Shown: piece by piece, positions 8,407 to 16,957 of the stretch | How the letters are laid out: every line of letters starts with the position of its first letter | Numbering within the stretch: the first letter of the stretch is position 1 | Source: a virus | Virus record (IMG/VR): IMGVR_UViG_3300036944_001324 | Span: 186,001-250,000 of that record | Direction: 5' to 3' (one strand) | Length of the DNA: 64,000 bases | Translations under genes and position numbers: made by a program | Notes under the pieces: model-generated | Databases searched by the model: none | What the model was told of the DNA's origin: nothing | The model's input: the letters and a program-made list of their open reading frames with translations, nothing else

Positions 8407-9723
8407 ATGGATAAACTGACCTATTTTCTCAATGCGCTTAACGCGCAAGCGCATCACCAACGCAGCTGGGTGCTCCGCGCCTTCTCGTTGTTCCAAGAAG
8501 ACCCCGAGAGCTGGAAGAGTTCCTTGGAACCTTTTCGGTTAACACTCAGTCCCACGGGCTACGCCTTTGTGGACCCTTCGTCCAAGGACAAGCTCACCCC
8601 TATCGATCTCCCAGAAGGCAGTGTGGACCTCGCTTCCAGGCCTTTGTTCCATGCTTTCGAGACGGTTACTGCACCTGCAGGGTTTCCCTTCTTTCCTGAA
8701 GGCGGTATCACCACTTACGGTAACTTGTTGTTCAACGCTACCGTGTTCTCGGCAGTCGGTAATCGGCTTGGTGTTTTTAACGACTACGTTGACATCGGGA
8801 AGATCGAGAGCAAGCTTCCTGAAATTCTGGTGGATGATCCTGCGCCTGGTGAAACTGTTCCAGAAGGCAAGCTTTCTATTTCTGATCACATCCGTTTCTG
8901 TGATGCGGTCGGTTATCTCCAAGAATTCACGCAGCTGTTCACCCAGGCTTTGACGGAAAAAGCAATAACTCCGCCAACAGGCCTTGAGCAAAAGAAAGCG
9001 GAGATTCTTGAGAAGTACAAGGACAGCTTGAATGATCCACTCACGCAGACCAAGATCTACAGCGAGTTGGTGGCGTTTGACTCTGAATACTTGCGTGGTG
9101 ACCCAAGTGAGTTGTTCCTCATCTCTGCAAAGTCACGCAGCACCGTGCGGCGCAAGTTGTTCTTGATCCAAGGCGCTGAAGCTGGGTTGTCCAACTCTCA
9201 AGAACTTCCCCTCATTACCAACAGTCTGGTAGAAGGTTGGCAAAAGGAAAGCATCCCACAGATCATCGATGTTCTGCGCGCTGGCTCTTTCGACCGTGGC
9301 AGCGAAACAGAACTCGGTGGCGTGGAAGCCAAGTGGCTGATGCGCTCTACGTCCAACATTCGTGTGGTCTATCAGGACTGCGGAACGAAGATGGGGAAAT
9401 ACACCAAGGTGCTCCCTCACAACGTGCACAAAATGGTTGGACGGTATTACACCGCCAACGATCAGGTTGTTCTCATCGAAACTGCTGAGGATGCTAACAA
9501 GCTGGTGGGTCAAAGCGTCTTGTTGCGTGCTCCTCACTACTGCCGGCTTCCCCACACTGACTACTGCCATGTTTGTCTGGGTGTGAAGTTGTCTGCCAAC
9601 AAAGACGGGGTGTCGATGGCCGCTACTGCACGGGGTGGTGGTTTCCTTTCCATCTTCTTGGGTGCTATGCATGCCAAGGTCATGGAAAGTGCTGCGCTTG
9701 ACCTTGAGACGACCTTGACGTAA
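8407..9723 (+). CDS. RNA polymerase beta' subunit, middle/C-terminal fragment
   Basis: 438 residues. The second half follows bacterial beta' through the F-loop/bridge-helix region: 'SAKSRSTVRRKLFLIQGA' aligns with SGARGSAAQIRQLAGM, 'LITNSLVEGW' with PITANFREGL, 'WLMRSTSNIRVV' with YLTRRLVDVAQD, and 'YQDCGT' with DDCGT. 'YCHVCLG' matches the CAHCYG zinc-site part, and 'GVSMAATARGGGFLSIFLGAMH' occupies the place of the trigger helix (GVIAAQSIGEP...MRTFH). The chain stops just after the trigger-helix region, so the rest of beta' must be encoded elsewhere. Split beta and beta' genes are characteristic of the phiKZ group, which has a virion and a non-virion RNAP; which one this belongs to cannot be told here. 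Confidence 0.82.
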   Translation: MDKLTYFLNALNAQAHHQRSWVLRAFSLFQEDPESWKSSLEPFRLTLSPTGYAFVDPSSKDKLTPIDLPEGSVDLASRPLFHAFETVTAPAGFPFFPEGGITTYGNLLFNATVFSAVGNRLGVFNDYVDIGKIESKLPEILVDDPAPGETVPEGKLSISDHIRFCDAVGYLQEFTQLFTQALTEKAITPPTGLEQKKAEILEKYKDSLNDPLTQTKIYSELVAFDSEYLRGDPSELFLISAKSRSTVRRKLFLIQGAEAGLSNSQELPLITNSLVEGWQKESIPQIIDVLRAGSFDRGSETELGGVEAKWLMRSTSNIRVVYQDCGTKMGKYTKVLPHNVHKMVGRYYTANDQVVLIETAEDANKLVGQSVLLRAPHYCRLPHTDYCHVCLGVKLSANKDGVSMAATARGGGFLSIFLGAMHAKVMESAALDLETTLT

Positions 9724-9737
9724 AGCATCCTATGCTC

Positions 9738-9766
9738 GAACCACCTATCGTACTGGTAGGTGGTTC
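9738..9766 (+). terminator. Hairpin terminator after RNAP fragment
   Basis: GAACCACCTA pairs with TAGGTGGTTC over ten bases, followed by TTTCC and, slightly later, a longer T run (TTTTTTATTTT at 9780). TATG is present on the 5' side (9731-9734). Confidence 0.65.
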
Positions 9767-9808
9767 TTTCCATTCCTAGTTTTTTATTTTACATCAAGGA
9801 CAATTGTC

Positions 9809-10636
9809 ATGGGTAACAACCACCGCAAATCTTCCAAGAAAGCCGAACCAATGAACTCCGCATCGCAAGAAACCACCAAGGTTGACGACAGCGTCAAGAC
9901 CGACGTGCAAGAACAAGCCGTCACTGGTCAACAGCCAGATTCCGGCGCTCAAGGCGCTGGTGACCAAACCGCCCAACAACAACCCGACCAGTCTGGCGAA
10001 GGCACCGGTGACGTGACGACCGACGGCGACAGCGCCAAGGCCGAGCAGACGCCCGAGCCCACTCCTGAACCTACACCCGAGCCGACCCCTGCACCTACGC
10101 CGGCACCTGCTCTCGAACCTACGTCGGCACCGGCTGCCGCTCCCGTGCAAGCCGCTGACGTCCTGCGTCAAAAGACGGACTTCGAGCAGTACATCGACGC
10201 GGTGCGCGCCAATGCATCCCCTATGCTCCTGGGTGTCCTCGACAATCTGATCAACTATCAGAACGTCATGAGCCAGAACACCGTCATGTCCAATGAAGTC
10301 ATCACGCAGCAGCAGGGCGTTCTGTGGCGCTCCATCCGCACCGTGCTGAACTCGGCCGACGACTTCGAGCACGGCTTCCAATTGCTGATCAACTTCGCTC
10401 GCCAGTACCGTGAAACCGGTGCGTTCCAGCACCACCTGCTGTTCCGCGGCTTTGATTACACCAAGATGAACGCCGAGACCAGCAAGGCGTTCCAGAAGGT
10501 ACTGGCCATCATCACGGCCGCCGCCGAGCACAAGAGTCGCTCCACCGTGACCAAGACCATCGACCTGGCCCGCGCCATGGAAGGCTCGGTGTTCACCGAC
10601 GAAGCACGCTCGCGCGTGATCGGCTTCTTCAACTAA
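9809..10636 (+). CDS. Hypothetical protein with Pro-Glu/Pro-Ala repeat linker (275 aa)
   Basis: The N-terminal 80 residues are polar and Gln/Asp/Thr-rich, followed around residues 85-110 by tandem PEPT and PAPT units, then a helical domain to the end. Such a flexible stalk joined to a compact domain is typical of surface-exposed or virion-associated phage proteins, but no homologue was recognised. The gene is bounded by hairpins on both sides, so it forms its own unit. The C-terminal half is distinctly GC-rich compared with the genes around it, which suggests high expression or a different history. Confidence 0.8.
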   Translation: MGNNHRKSSKKAEPMNSASQETTKVDDSVKTDVQEQAVTGQQPDSGAQGAGDQTAQQQPDQSGEGTGDVTTDGDSAKAEQTPEPTPEPTPEPTPAPTPAPALEPTSAPAAAPVQAADVLRQKTDFEQYIDAVRANASPMLLGVLDNLINYQNVMSQNTVMSNEVITQQQGVLWRSIRTVLNSADDFEHGFQLLINFARQYRETGAFQHHLLFRGFDYTKMNAETSKAFQKVLAIITAAAEHKSRSTVTKTIDLARAMEGSVFTDEARSRVIGFFN

Positions 10637-10656
10637 ACACCACAACCGGCATAAAC

Positions 10657-10680
10657 GAGAGAAGGCTAAGGCCTTCTCTC
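10657..10680 (+). terminator. Hairpin terminator with CGGCATA/TATGCTG arms
   Basis: GAGAGAAGGC and GCCTTCTCTC form a perfect ten-base stem with loop TAAG. CGGCATA (10647-10653) and TATGCTG (10681-10687) pair outside it. A clear example of the recurrent module. Confidence 0.75.
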
Positions 10681-10710
10681 TATGCTGTCGTTATTTACAG
10701 GAGACAATAA

Positions 10711-11037
10711 ATGGATTTCTCTATCACTGATTTCGTGATTCGGTGGCCACAGACTACCAGGGGTTGGGTGGTATTCATCATGCCGTGGTTTATGTCAACG
10801 ATCACGATCTGGATGACCTATCTTACCGGCATCAAACACCGTAGTACATGGACGGTAGGTCTTTTTGGTCAGGTTTTGTGGACGGCATGGATCGTGATTT
10901 CTAAGTCATGGGAACTCACACCTGTGAACTTAACCCTATGGGTTTTGTACTACCGAAACCACCGCCTGTGGAAGCAAGACGTAACAGCTTCTCGGGATCA
11001 ACTTCAGTTTGTTAATTTGCATCCGCCACATCTGTAA
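10711..11037 (+). CDS. Small membrane protein, holin candidate (108 aa)
   Basis: Ribosome site AGGAGA precedes the ATG. Hydrophobic segments at about residues 18-38, 46-63 and 70-88 would give three membrane spans, with a charged C-terminal tail. It lies directly upstream of the endolysin gene, in the same short transcript, which is the usual place of a holin. A PnuC-like small membrane protein is the alternative, because aromatic residues are frequent (GLFGQVLWTAWIV). Holin is inference from position and topology. Confidence 0.7.
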   Translation: MDFSITDFVIRWPQTTRGWVVFIMPWFMSTITIWMTYLTGIKHRSTWTVGLFGQVLWTAWIVISKSWELTPVNLTLWVLYYRNHRLWKQDVTASRDQLQFVNLHPPHL

Positions 11038-11085
11038 GAAAATCGGGTGTGAATCTGAAACCATTTTTGATGAAAGATCATCCCC

Positions 11086-11886
11086 ATGCCTGAACTGTCT
11101 AAAAATGACCGCGTCTTAGCCCAACGCGCTCTCAACGAAATCACCAGCTCGCAACTGAACACGGATGGTGTTTTTGGCCCTATGACCAAACGAGCTATCG
11201 CCAAGCTCTGCCAGCAATACGCCATGCCGGTTGTTGAAGAAATCAACGACAATGTCTGGGCTATCTTGAGCGCTCACATTGCTGATCGCTTCATTCGCAA
11301 CGAAGACATCATTGCTGCAGCTCGCGGTGTTGGTGTTTTGCCATCTATCGTGTTTGCCCTGTACCAGGTCGAGAGCATCGGTGTTGGTTCGCTTCCTGAT
11401 GGTCGGCCAGTGATTCTGTTTGAACGTCACAAGTTCTACCAGTTCGTCAAGTCCCGTCTGGGTGAACGCACTGCTGAAGAATGGAAATCCAAATACCCCA
11501 ACCTGTGCCACCCCACTTGGAGCCAAAACGCTTACAAGGGTGAAGAGGGTGAGTGGACGCGCCTGGAGCAAGCTCGTACACTCGATGCAACGTGCGCTCT
11601 CATGAGTGCGTCGTGGGGTTTGTTCCAGATCATGGGTTTCAACTTTGCGCTGGCTGGGTACAAGGACGTGCAGTCTTTCGTGGAAGCCATGATTGCGTCT
11701 GAACGCAACCACTTGAACGCCGTTGTGATGTTCATCAAGAACCAACCTGCGTTCTTCAATGCATTGAAGTCCCGCGACTACAACACGATCGCTCGTTTGT
11801 ACAACGGCCCTGCGTACGCTACGCACGGCTACCACACACGTCTGCGTAACGCCGACCAGCTCAATCTTCAGTTCAATAATCAGTAA
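11086..11886 (+). CDS. Endolysin: peptidoglycan-binding plus N-acetylmuramidase domain
   Basis: 266 residues. Residues 8-60 resemble a PG_binding_1 repeat ('LNEITSSQLNTDGVFGPMTKRAIAKLCQ'). The rest matches the phage N-acetylmuramidase family (formerly DUF3380): 'ALYQVESIGVG' carries the presumed catalytic Glu, followed by 'FERHKFYQ', 'SWGLFQIMGFN' and 'IARLYNGP'. It should cleave the glycan backbone of peptidoglycan at the end of infection. An N-terminal binding module and C-terminal catalytic domain is the usual order for endolysins of Gram-negative jumbo phages. It has no signal peptide, so it depends on a holin, plausibly the preceding gene. It could instead be virion-associated. Confidence 0.88.
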   Translation: MPELSKNDRVLAQRALNEITSSQLNTDGVFGPMTKRAIAKLCQQYAMPVVEEINDNVWAILSAHIADRFIRNEDIIAAARGVGVLPSIVFALYQVESIGVGSLPDGRPVILFERHKFYQFVKSRLGERTAEEWKSKYPNLCHPTWSQNAYKGEEGEWTRLEQARTLDATCALMSASWGLFQIMGFNFALAGYKDVQSFVEAMIASERNHLNAVVMFIKNQPAFFNALKSRDYNTIARLYNGPAYATHGYHTRLRNADQLNLQFNNQ

Positions 11887-11909
11887 AGGGAATCTTCTGA
11901 TTCCTTTTT
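11885..11909 (+). terminator. Hairpin terminator after endolysin
   Basis: AAAGGGAATC and GATTCCTTTTT form a stem around TTCT with a T-rich end. This one lacks the TATGCCGTC flank. Confidence 0.6.
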
Positions 11910-11937
11910 AGTCATTCTCCCATAGGAGCTATTTCTC

Positions 11938-14900
11938 GTGAGTACTATTTATCTCGGAACCATCGATGGTGGTGGTGACGGTAAAGCCTTGTTGCTTGCC
12001 GCTATCAATGCGGCGCAAGGCACCAACTACACACTGGTTGATTGGGATTTTGGCATCCCTGAACTGGTGACAGTTCCGCAGCCTACACACAACTCCAAGG
12101 TGGCGTTTGGCCCCAAGGAAGGCACAGGCGCTTACGGTGTCAAGACCATCTACTACAACCGGATTCACGCCAGTGAACTCGGTAACGTCATTGTTCCGTA
12201 CTCCGGTGAGATGTACATCACTGACGTGCTCGCCAAGATCAATGAGAAGTACGGTATCCTCATCAAGCCCGAGGACATCTACGACGCTGTGATCCCGGTG
12301 CCTGGTGGTGGGCAAAACCAAGTGCAAGTGAACTTGGAATTCCGTCCGGAATCCATCATCTTCTACAACGCGGTTCAAATCCAAATCGGACAGAACGACC
12401 CCACTGGCGACACGGTGCCTACCGCTCCTTTTGAAGCGTACCACACCTTCATGTTCAACCAGGCTCAGAACTTCGAGATTGGTGGGACACCGTACGTGAC
12501 GCTGGAGCCTTTCAGCCTTGCGGTTGATCGCGACCGGACGCGCCAACGGGTGGGTTTGATGCGTGACAACACGTTCACCAACAATGCGTCCGCTCACATT
12601 CGTGAGCGCATGACGCTCGCACAGTTCGAAGCTCGCAAGGATTACCTGCCTTTCGTGGGTATGTGGCTTGACGACGTGAGCAAACGTCACTACGCGGTCA
12701 ACCCCGTCGGTGACGTTTACATGAGTGAGTTGAACGTTGATGGTTGGGAGTTCGTTGCCAATGCGCTCGGTTACGACAGCACCGATCCAACGGTTGTGAG
12801 CAACGGGTTCAACAACCCCTACGTCAAAGCTGTGACCACCGACGCTAACGGCGTGACGTGGTTCTTGGCATTGGGATCAGATGGTCTGCCGCGTGTTTAC
12901 AACACGAGCACCAGCCATTCAGTCTGGACACCTATCGCTACGCAGACGCTGCGCATGATCTCGCTCAAAGCTGCGGCGTGGAATAGCGTGAAGGTGCTCG
13001 ACGCACTTCACATCGACAACAAACTGCATTTGCTCATTCGGGCAGGCGAGCAGTACGACATCCACCCGAACAAGAGCCGTGATACTCCTTCTGTGGAAAT
13101 CATCTCCACCAACGGTGGTGGTGTGGACTACTTCCCTCTGGGTGCAACGCTGGCGCAGTACTCCGGTATCGAGCTCGACACGGCTTCTACCGATGGTCAT
13201 TGGACCTTCGTGTCCCCGCGCGCTGGCGCTACGGTGGTGGACATCGCTGCATTGCTTCCGAGCAAGGTGAACAACAACACTTACGCAGTGTTCTACCGGC
13301 ATGTTGCAGGTAGCGAATACGTGGCTTCCATATTGCCTCATTCCTACCTGGGTGATTCGAGCGTTCGCGGCGAGATGAGCCTGCGTGCTTACCAGCTCCC
13401 TCTGGACGACATCCCTGCAGAAGTCGGTGGTGTTCCCGTGACCAACCACTACTTGGACGTGGTGGAGATTGTGGCACCTACCGAAGTAGCTGACTTCAAT
13501 CACTACTTCTTGAAGACCGGTACTCGCACACAGCTGAACTTCCTGTCCTACGGTGTGAAGGTGTTGACGTCGGTGGCTACTCGCACTGCACGCGCTCCTT
13601 GGTTTGAAAGCCAAGTGAACCTGACCTCGTCGCAACAACCCGTACAAGTGGTTGTACAGTGCAAGGGCCTTCGCAACCATCTGTTGTTCCAGAACGCAGA
13701 TGCAGTGCACCGGTTGTTGTTCCGTCAGAACAACAGTCAAACCACTTTCTCTGCCGAGGTGGATAGTTCCATCAAGTTGGCCGGGCATACGGGGTTCTCC
13801 CATGTTTGCACGAATGCAGCTGGCGTGTACGTACCGCCAGCCGTGATTGACTCTCCGCTATTGACAACAGCCTTGACGGTTGATCAGGACTTCGAATCGG
13901 TGTTTGCGGATATCAACTATTCGTTCACCGCCAAGGATGCTACCGACAACTATCGCTGGTACACAGCGACAGCAACCAACCAGCCTTTGGCCTTGCGTAC
14001 CCCAAGTCGCAATTACGCCTTCATGGGTAACGCGCCATGTTTTGTTGGGTCTGAGAACAACGAGCTGATCTACTGGGCGCCTGGCGGTAACGGCGTGTTC
14101 CGCAGCACCAACAAGGGCAAGAGCTGGCAAGAGTTTGCGGCTGCTCCTTCGTTCTACAGCCAAGAGCGTACTCCAACCTCTTTGCTGAACATCATCGGAG
14201 CTGCCAGTCTGCGTTTGCGCCCTGAGCACTTCCTTGAGAGCACCTACGTCAGTGGTGTTCTGATGGTTGAGACGAAGATCAATGAGCCGGTCGAAGTCTA
14301 CGACGTCAACGCTGAGTTGACAAGTCGTGCTACCACCATGGCTGACCACATTCTCTATCGGGTGCAAGCCGGTGACAAGACCTACGTAGCATCAACACCA
14401 CAGACTGGTTACGGTATCAACGCACTGAGCACGTACTCGCCTCGCCGCATTCTGGGCTGGGATACCGATGCGGCTAACAACTTCGAGACCATCGGTCAGT
14501 ACACGACGACGCCAGCCGCGCCGTACGCTACACCGCACAACCTCGACAACTACATGTTCAACATCACTGGAACACTTCGTGATTTCAGTCGTGATGCCAA
14601 GTACTTGGGCTTCCGTCACTGGGTGCTGGTTGACGATGCTGATGTCTGGAGTCTGCACTTCACCAACGCGGTCCAGCCTGAGAAAACGATCGGGATGTTT
14701 GGTTCTGCCAACATCACACTCACTGCGTTCAAACCTGAAGTGAGTTTCCATCTGTGGGACTACTTGGATGCACCTCAGCAGTACATTCCGTATGTCTTCT
14801 ACGGCGGCAAGCGCATTGTCTTGCTTGAGCGTTTGGATGATTTGCTTGACTTCACTGCCACGCAGCACATCCTGAACATTCCGGGTGACAATGGGAACGC

Positions 14901-15312
14901 TTTGGTTCCTGTCCCGATGCACAATGCCAATCGTCGCGATTACTTGCTGGCTCAGAAGGCCAACGGTATCTTCCGTGTGACTTACGTATGGGACGGTATC
15001 AACAAGGTGTCCACGATCGATCTGGAGAAGATCTTTGACCTGGCAGCTGGTGGTCTCAATACCCTTGATATCATCTCCGGTACTCGCACCGGCGTTGCGT
15101 CTCAGAACGCACCGCTTGAAACCATGATCCCTGATCAACTGCCTGAAGGTACTGAGATCGGCTGGTACTGCGTTGGCGTGGATAAACACACCCGCTTTGC
15201 TGATGGTGCTGGTGGTTACACCGAAACTGTTACTGTCGACAGTGCCGACTGCGGCTTCGTGCAGTCGATGGTGGTGGGTGACGGCTCTGGCATCTCCGGA
15301 GGTGAGGGTTGA
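11938..15312 (+). CDS. Large virion structural protein, tail/fibre type (1124 aa)
   Basis: GTG start at 11938 preceded by TAGGAGC. The first 150 residues ('YLGTIDGGGDGKALLLAAINAAQGTNYT' ... 'YSGEMYITDVLAKINEKYGILIKPEDI') resemble an N-terminal domain repeated in jumbo-phage tail and baseplate proteins. The remainder is beta-rich, Ser/Thr/Asn-rich sequence typical of propeller or fibre folds, with one BNR/sialidase-like Asp-box ('FRSTNKGKSWQE', about residue 725). No catalytic residues stand out. It shares a TTGA start-stop overlap with the next gene, so both are made from one message. Probably a tail-tip or fibre component; the exact place in the virion is unknown. Confidence 0.82.
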   Translation: MSTIYLGTIDGGGDGKALLLAAINAAQGTNYTLVDWDFGIPELVTVPQPTHNSKVAFGPKEGTGAYGVKTIYYNRIHASELGNVIVPYSGEMYITDVLAKINEKYGILIKPEDIYDAVIPVPGGGQNQVQVNLEFRPESIIFYNAVQIQIGQNDPTGDTVPTAPFEAYHTFMFNQAQNFEIGGTPYVTLEPFSLAVDRDRTRQRVGLMRDNTFTNNASAHIRERMTLAQFEARKDYLPFVGMWLDDVSKRHYAVNPVGDVYMSELNVDGWEFVANALGYDSTDPTVVSNGFNNPYVKAVTTDANGVTWFLALGSDGLPRVYNTSTSHSVWTPIATQTLRMISLKAAAWNSVKVLDALHIDNKLHLLIRAGEQYDIHPNKSRDTPSVEIISTNGGGVDYFPLGATLAQYSGIELDTASTDGHWTFVSPRAGATVVDIAALLPSKVNNNTYAVFYRHVAGSEYVASILPHSYLGDSSVRGEMSLRAYQLPLDDIPAEVGGVPVTNHYLDVVEIVAPTEVADFNHYFLKTGTRTQLNFLSYGVKVLTSVATRTARAPWFESQVNLTSSQQPVQVVVQCKGLRNHLLFQNADAVHRLLFRQNNSQTTFSAEVDSSIKLAGHTGFSHVCTNAAGVYVPPAVIDSPLLTTALTVDQDFESVFADINYSFTAKDATDNYRWYTATATNQPLALRTPSRNYAFMGNAPCFVGSENNELIYWAPGGNGVFRSTNKGKSWQEFAAAPSFYSQERTPTSLLNIIGAASLRLRPEHFLESTYVSGVLMVETKINEPVEVYDVNAELTSRATTMADHILYRVQAGDKTYVASTPQTGYGINALSTYSPRRILGWDTDAANNFETIGQYTTTPAAPYATPHNLDNYMFNITGTLRDFSRDAKYLGFRHWVLVDDADVWSLHFTNAVQPEKTIGMFGSANITLTAFKPEVSFHLWDYLDAPQQYIPYVFYGGKRIVLLERLDDLLDFTATQHILNIPGDNGNALVPVPMHNANRRDYLLAQKANGIFRVTYVWDGINKVSTIDLEKIFDLAAGGLNTLDIISGTRTGVASQNAPLETMIPDQLPEGTEIGWYCVGVDKHTRFADGAGGYTETVTVDSADCGFVQSMVVGDGSGISGGEG

Positions 15313-16355
15313 GTTGGAACTTAACTCTTGGTGATTACATCGGGGTGGAACTTCCGTTTACGGAGCCCCCCGAGATCGTGATCCCACTGGATGTACAAGT
15401 AGACTTCCCTGACGCTTCGCCGATGGGGGTCTACGTGTTTCCAGCCCTTTACTATGAACTCTACGGTCCCAGTATTGATCCAGCTCCACGGTTGGTGAAT
15501 CAAAACGGGGCCCTAGGAGGGACCATCAACATCGAGCCAGGTGCGTTGAAGACCCGCATTTATTTGCGGTATTCTGCGCAGCCGGGAGCACTCGGTACGC
15601 TACCGCACGGTGATATTCGAAAGTCACTGTTGACGGTGCGACCTGGTAGTGGTGCTTCCATTCCTTCTCTTGGTGAACGTGTTCACCAATTGATACTGGA
15701 TGTTGGATCTACACGCATCACGTGTATTGATGGTACTGGACTGAGTGTGCCGCACATGACCAATTACACGGAGTTGGAACCAGTTGTTTCTTTAGAGAGT
15801 TTCGTCTATAGGGGGTTCAACGCCAACTATTGGGCTAAATTCGTTCTGACTGAACCACCGGTTACTGATTTGGCTTTGCGAGTGGTGGCGTACACAGCCG
15901 CTAGCACACTCACCCCACAGATATCTACTAACAGCACTAATGCCGCTACAAATGCGGGTACTTTTCATCACGCACATCTTTCATTAGGCGGTAGTAATGG
16001 AACGATAGCGGCGGGTGGTTGGACGTTCACACAAGACGCTAACGGTGTGATTACTCCTTCTGTTACTGTTCCTGGAATGACAATTGTGAACCGGTTGGTA
16101 CCTGCTGGAACTGTGGCAATCTTCCACAAAGGCGTGGCCTCAACTGCTTCGCTGGATACATTCCTTGCAGGTATGGGTACTAACCCAGTCGGTTACAACT
16201 ACTTTCGGTATAATCTGGAATCGGTTAACCAACCGCAAGCCTACCGTGGTAAGAACTGGAGAATTCCAGTTTACACGTTCATGCATTCTTTCTTTGCTGG
16301 ACGTGAGGTGACTGAAGCGCCATGGTTCTCTGAGATCACGGACTACGGTCTTTAA
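15309..16355 (+). CDS. Probable virion/adhesin-like protein (348 aa)
   Basis: TTG start overlapping the stop of the preceding structural gene (TTGA). The start is supported by the junction and by lack of another candidate. The product is beta-rich with many Thr, Gly and Pro residues and short hydrophobic strands, and no signal peptide. Position and composition suggest a partner or tip protein for the 1124-residue protein upstream. No family recognised. Base composition in its second half is more AT-rich than the upstream gene. Confidence 0.75.
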   Translation: MSWNLTLGDYIGVELPFTEPPEIVIPLDVQVDFPDASPMGVYVFPALYYELYGPSIDPAPRLVNQNGALGGTINIEPGALKTRIYLRYSAQPGALGTLPHGDIRKSLLTVRPGSGASIPSLGERVHQLILDVGSTRITCIDGTGLSVPHMTNYTELEPVVSLESFVYRGFNANYWAKFVLTEPPVTDLALRVVAYTAASTLTPQISTNSTNAATNAGTFHHAHLSLGGSNGTIAAGGWTFTQDANGVITPSVTVPGMTIVNRLVPAGTVAIFHKGVASTASLDTFLAGMGTNPVGYNYFRYNLESVNQPQAYRGKNWRIPVYTFMHSFFAGREVTEAPWFSEITDYGL

Positions 16356-16360
16356 AGTGT

Positions 16361-16428
16361 AAAGGTCCTGTTCGAGAGAGCAGGACCTTTATGCCGCCTA
16401 AACGGCATAAAAGCAGGCCGTAGCCTGC
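16361..16428. terminator. Double hairpin with mirrored TATGCCG / CGGCATA
   Basis: Between convergent genes. Hairpin 1: AAAGGTCCTG (16361-16370) with CAGGACCTTT (16381-16390). It is followed by ATGCCG, a CCTAAA spacer and CGGCATAA, and then hairpin 2: GCAGGC (16413-16418) with GCCTGC (16423-16428). The two modules are arranged head to head, so each strand sees a hairpin followed by TATGCCG. Confidence 0.75.
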
Positions 16429-16435
16429 CTTGAGC

Positions 16436-16825
16436 TTATTCAGTCCCTGGTAGGTCTGGAAGTGGCACAGATTGCCCTGCGAGACTGTGAGTGCAATCGG
16501 TGAGGAATTGGATAATTCCATCAGTTACATACGAGTGACAATGGATGCACTCGAATCCATCCTCGGCTTCTTCCGGATGTTCTTTGTTGTACGTGCACCA
16601 GCATGAAGAGCCTGGTTTGTGAGAACTCATGTAATGCCCGGACTTCACATCCACGCTAGGGAAGAACGTAGGTGCGTCTACGTTTTGATTCCATTTCCAG
16701 CTGTCTTTGGTACCTGATTCGATAGGCACAACGTGGAAGTCCTTGCAACCTGGACAGAAGAATGCAAGTGATCTTTGTCCTGAAGGCGACTGTAGGTTTC
16801 TAAGTTTGCTCGAAAGTCTTCCCAT
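16436..16825 (-). CDS. Phage zinc-binding protein ('CPGC ... CHSYV' family)
   Basis: 129 residues. Conserved features: 'FFCPGCKDFHVVPI', 'WKWNQNVDAPTFFPSV', 'CWCTY', 'CIHCHSYVTDGIIQFLTDCTHSLAGQSVPLPDLP'. This pattern (CPGC, WxW/FN, PTFxPS, CHSFVxDGxIQFLxDCxHxLAGQ) is shared by a widespread phage family that is often wrongly labelled ammonia monooxygenase. Cys and His clusters suggest zinc binding; the function is unknown. It is a single gene on the minus strand, flanked by the double hairpin and a divergent promoter gap. Confidence 0.82.
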   Translation of the reverse strand: MGRLSSKLRNLQSPSGQRSLAFFCPGCKDFHVVPIESGTKDSWKWNQNVDAPTFFPSVDVKSGHYMSSHKPGSSCWCTYNKEHPEEAEDGFECIHCHSYVTDGIIQFLTDCTHSLAGQSVPLPDLPGTE

Positions 16826-16873
16826 GTGTAACTCCTAAAAAGTGAAATCTATTCAGAAGATTCAAAACTTTTG

Positions 16874-16897
16874 AAGTGATACATTATATCTTGGTAC
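16874..16897 (+). promoter_or_regulatory. Candidate promoter motif (GTGATACATTATAT)
   Basis: AAGTGATACATTATATCTTGG lies in the divergent gap before the gene at 16958. It belongs to the AT-rich motif set also seen at 26491, 30199, 31738, 33581, 38701 and 53681. GTGATGAATCAC just downstream forms a short hairpin. Confidence 0.35.
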
Positions 16898-16957
16898 GGG
16901 TGATGAATCACATGAGGCAAGTTCGTTTTTATACCAACCAAAGACAAGGTGCAAACC

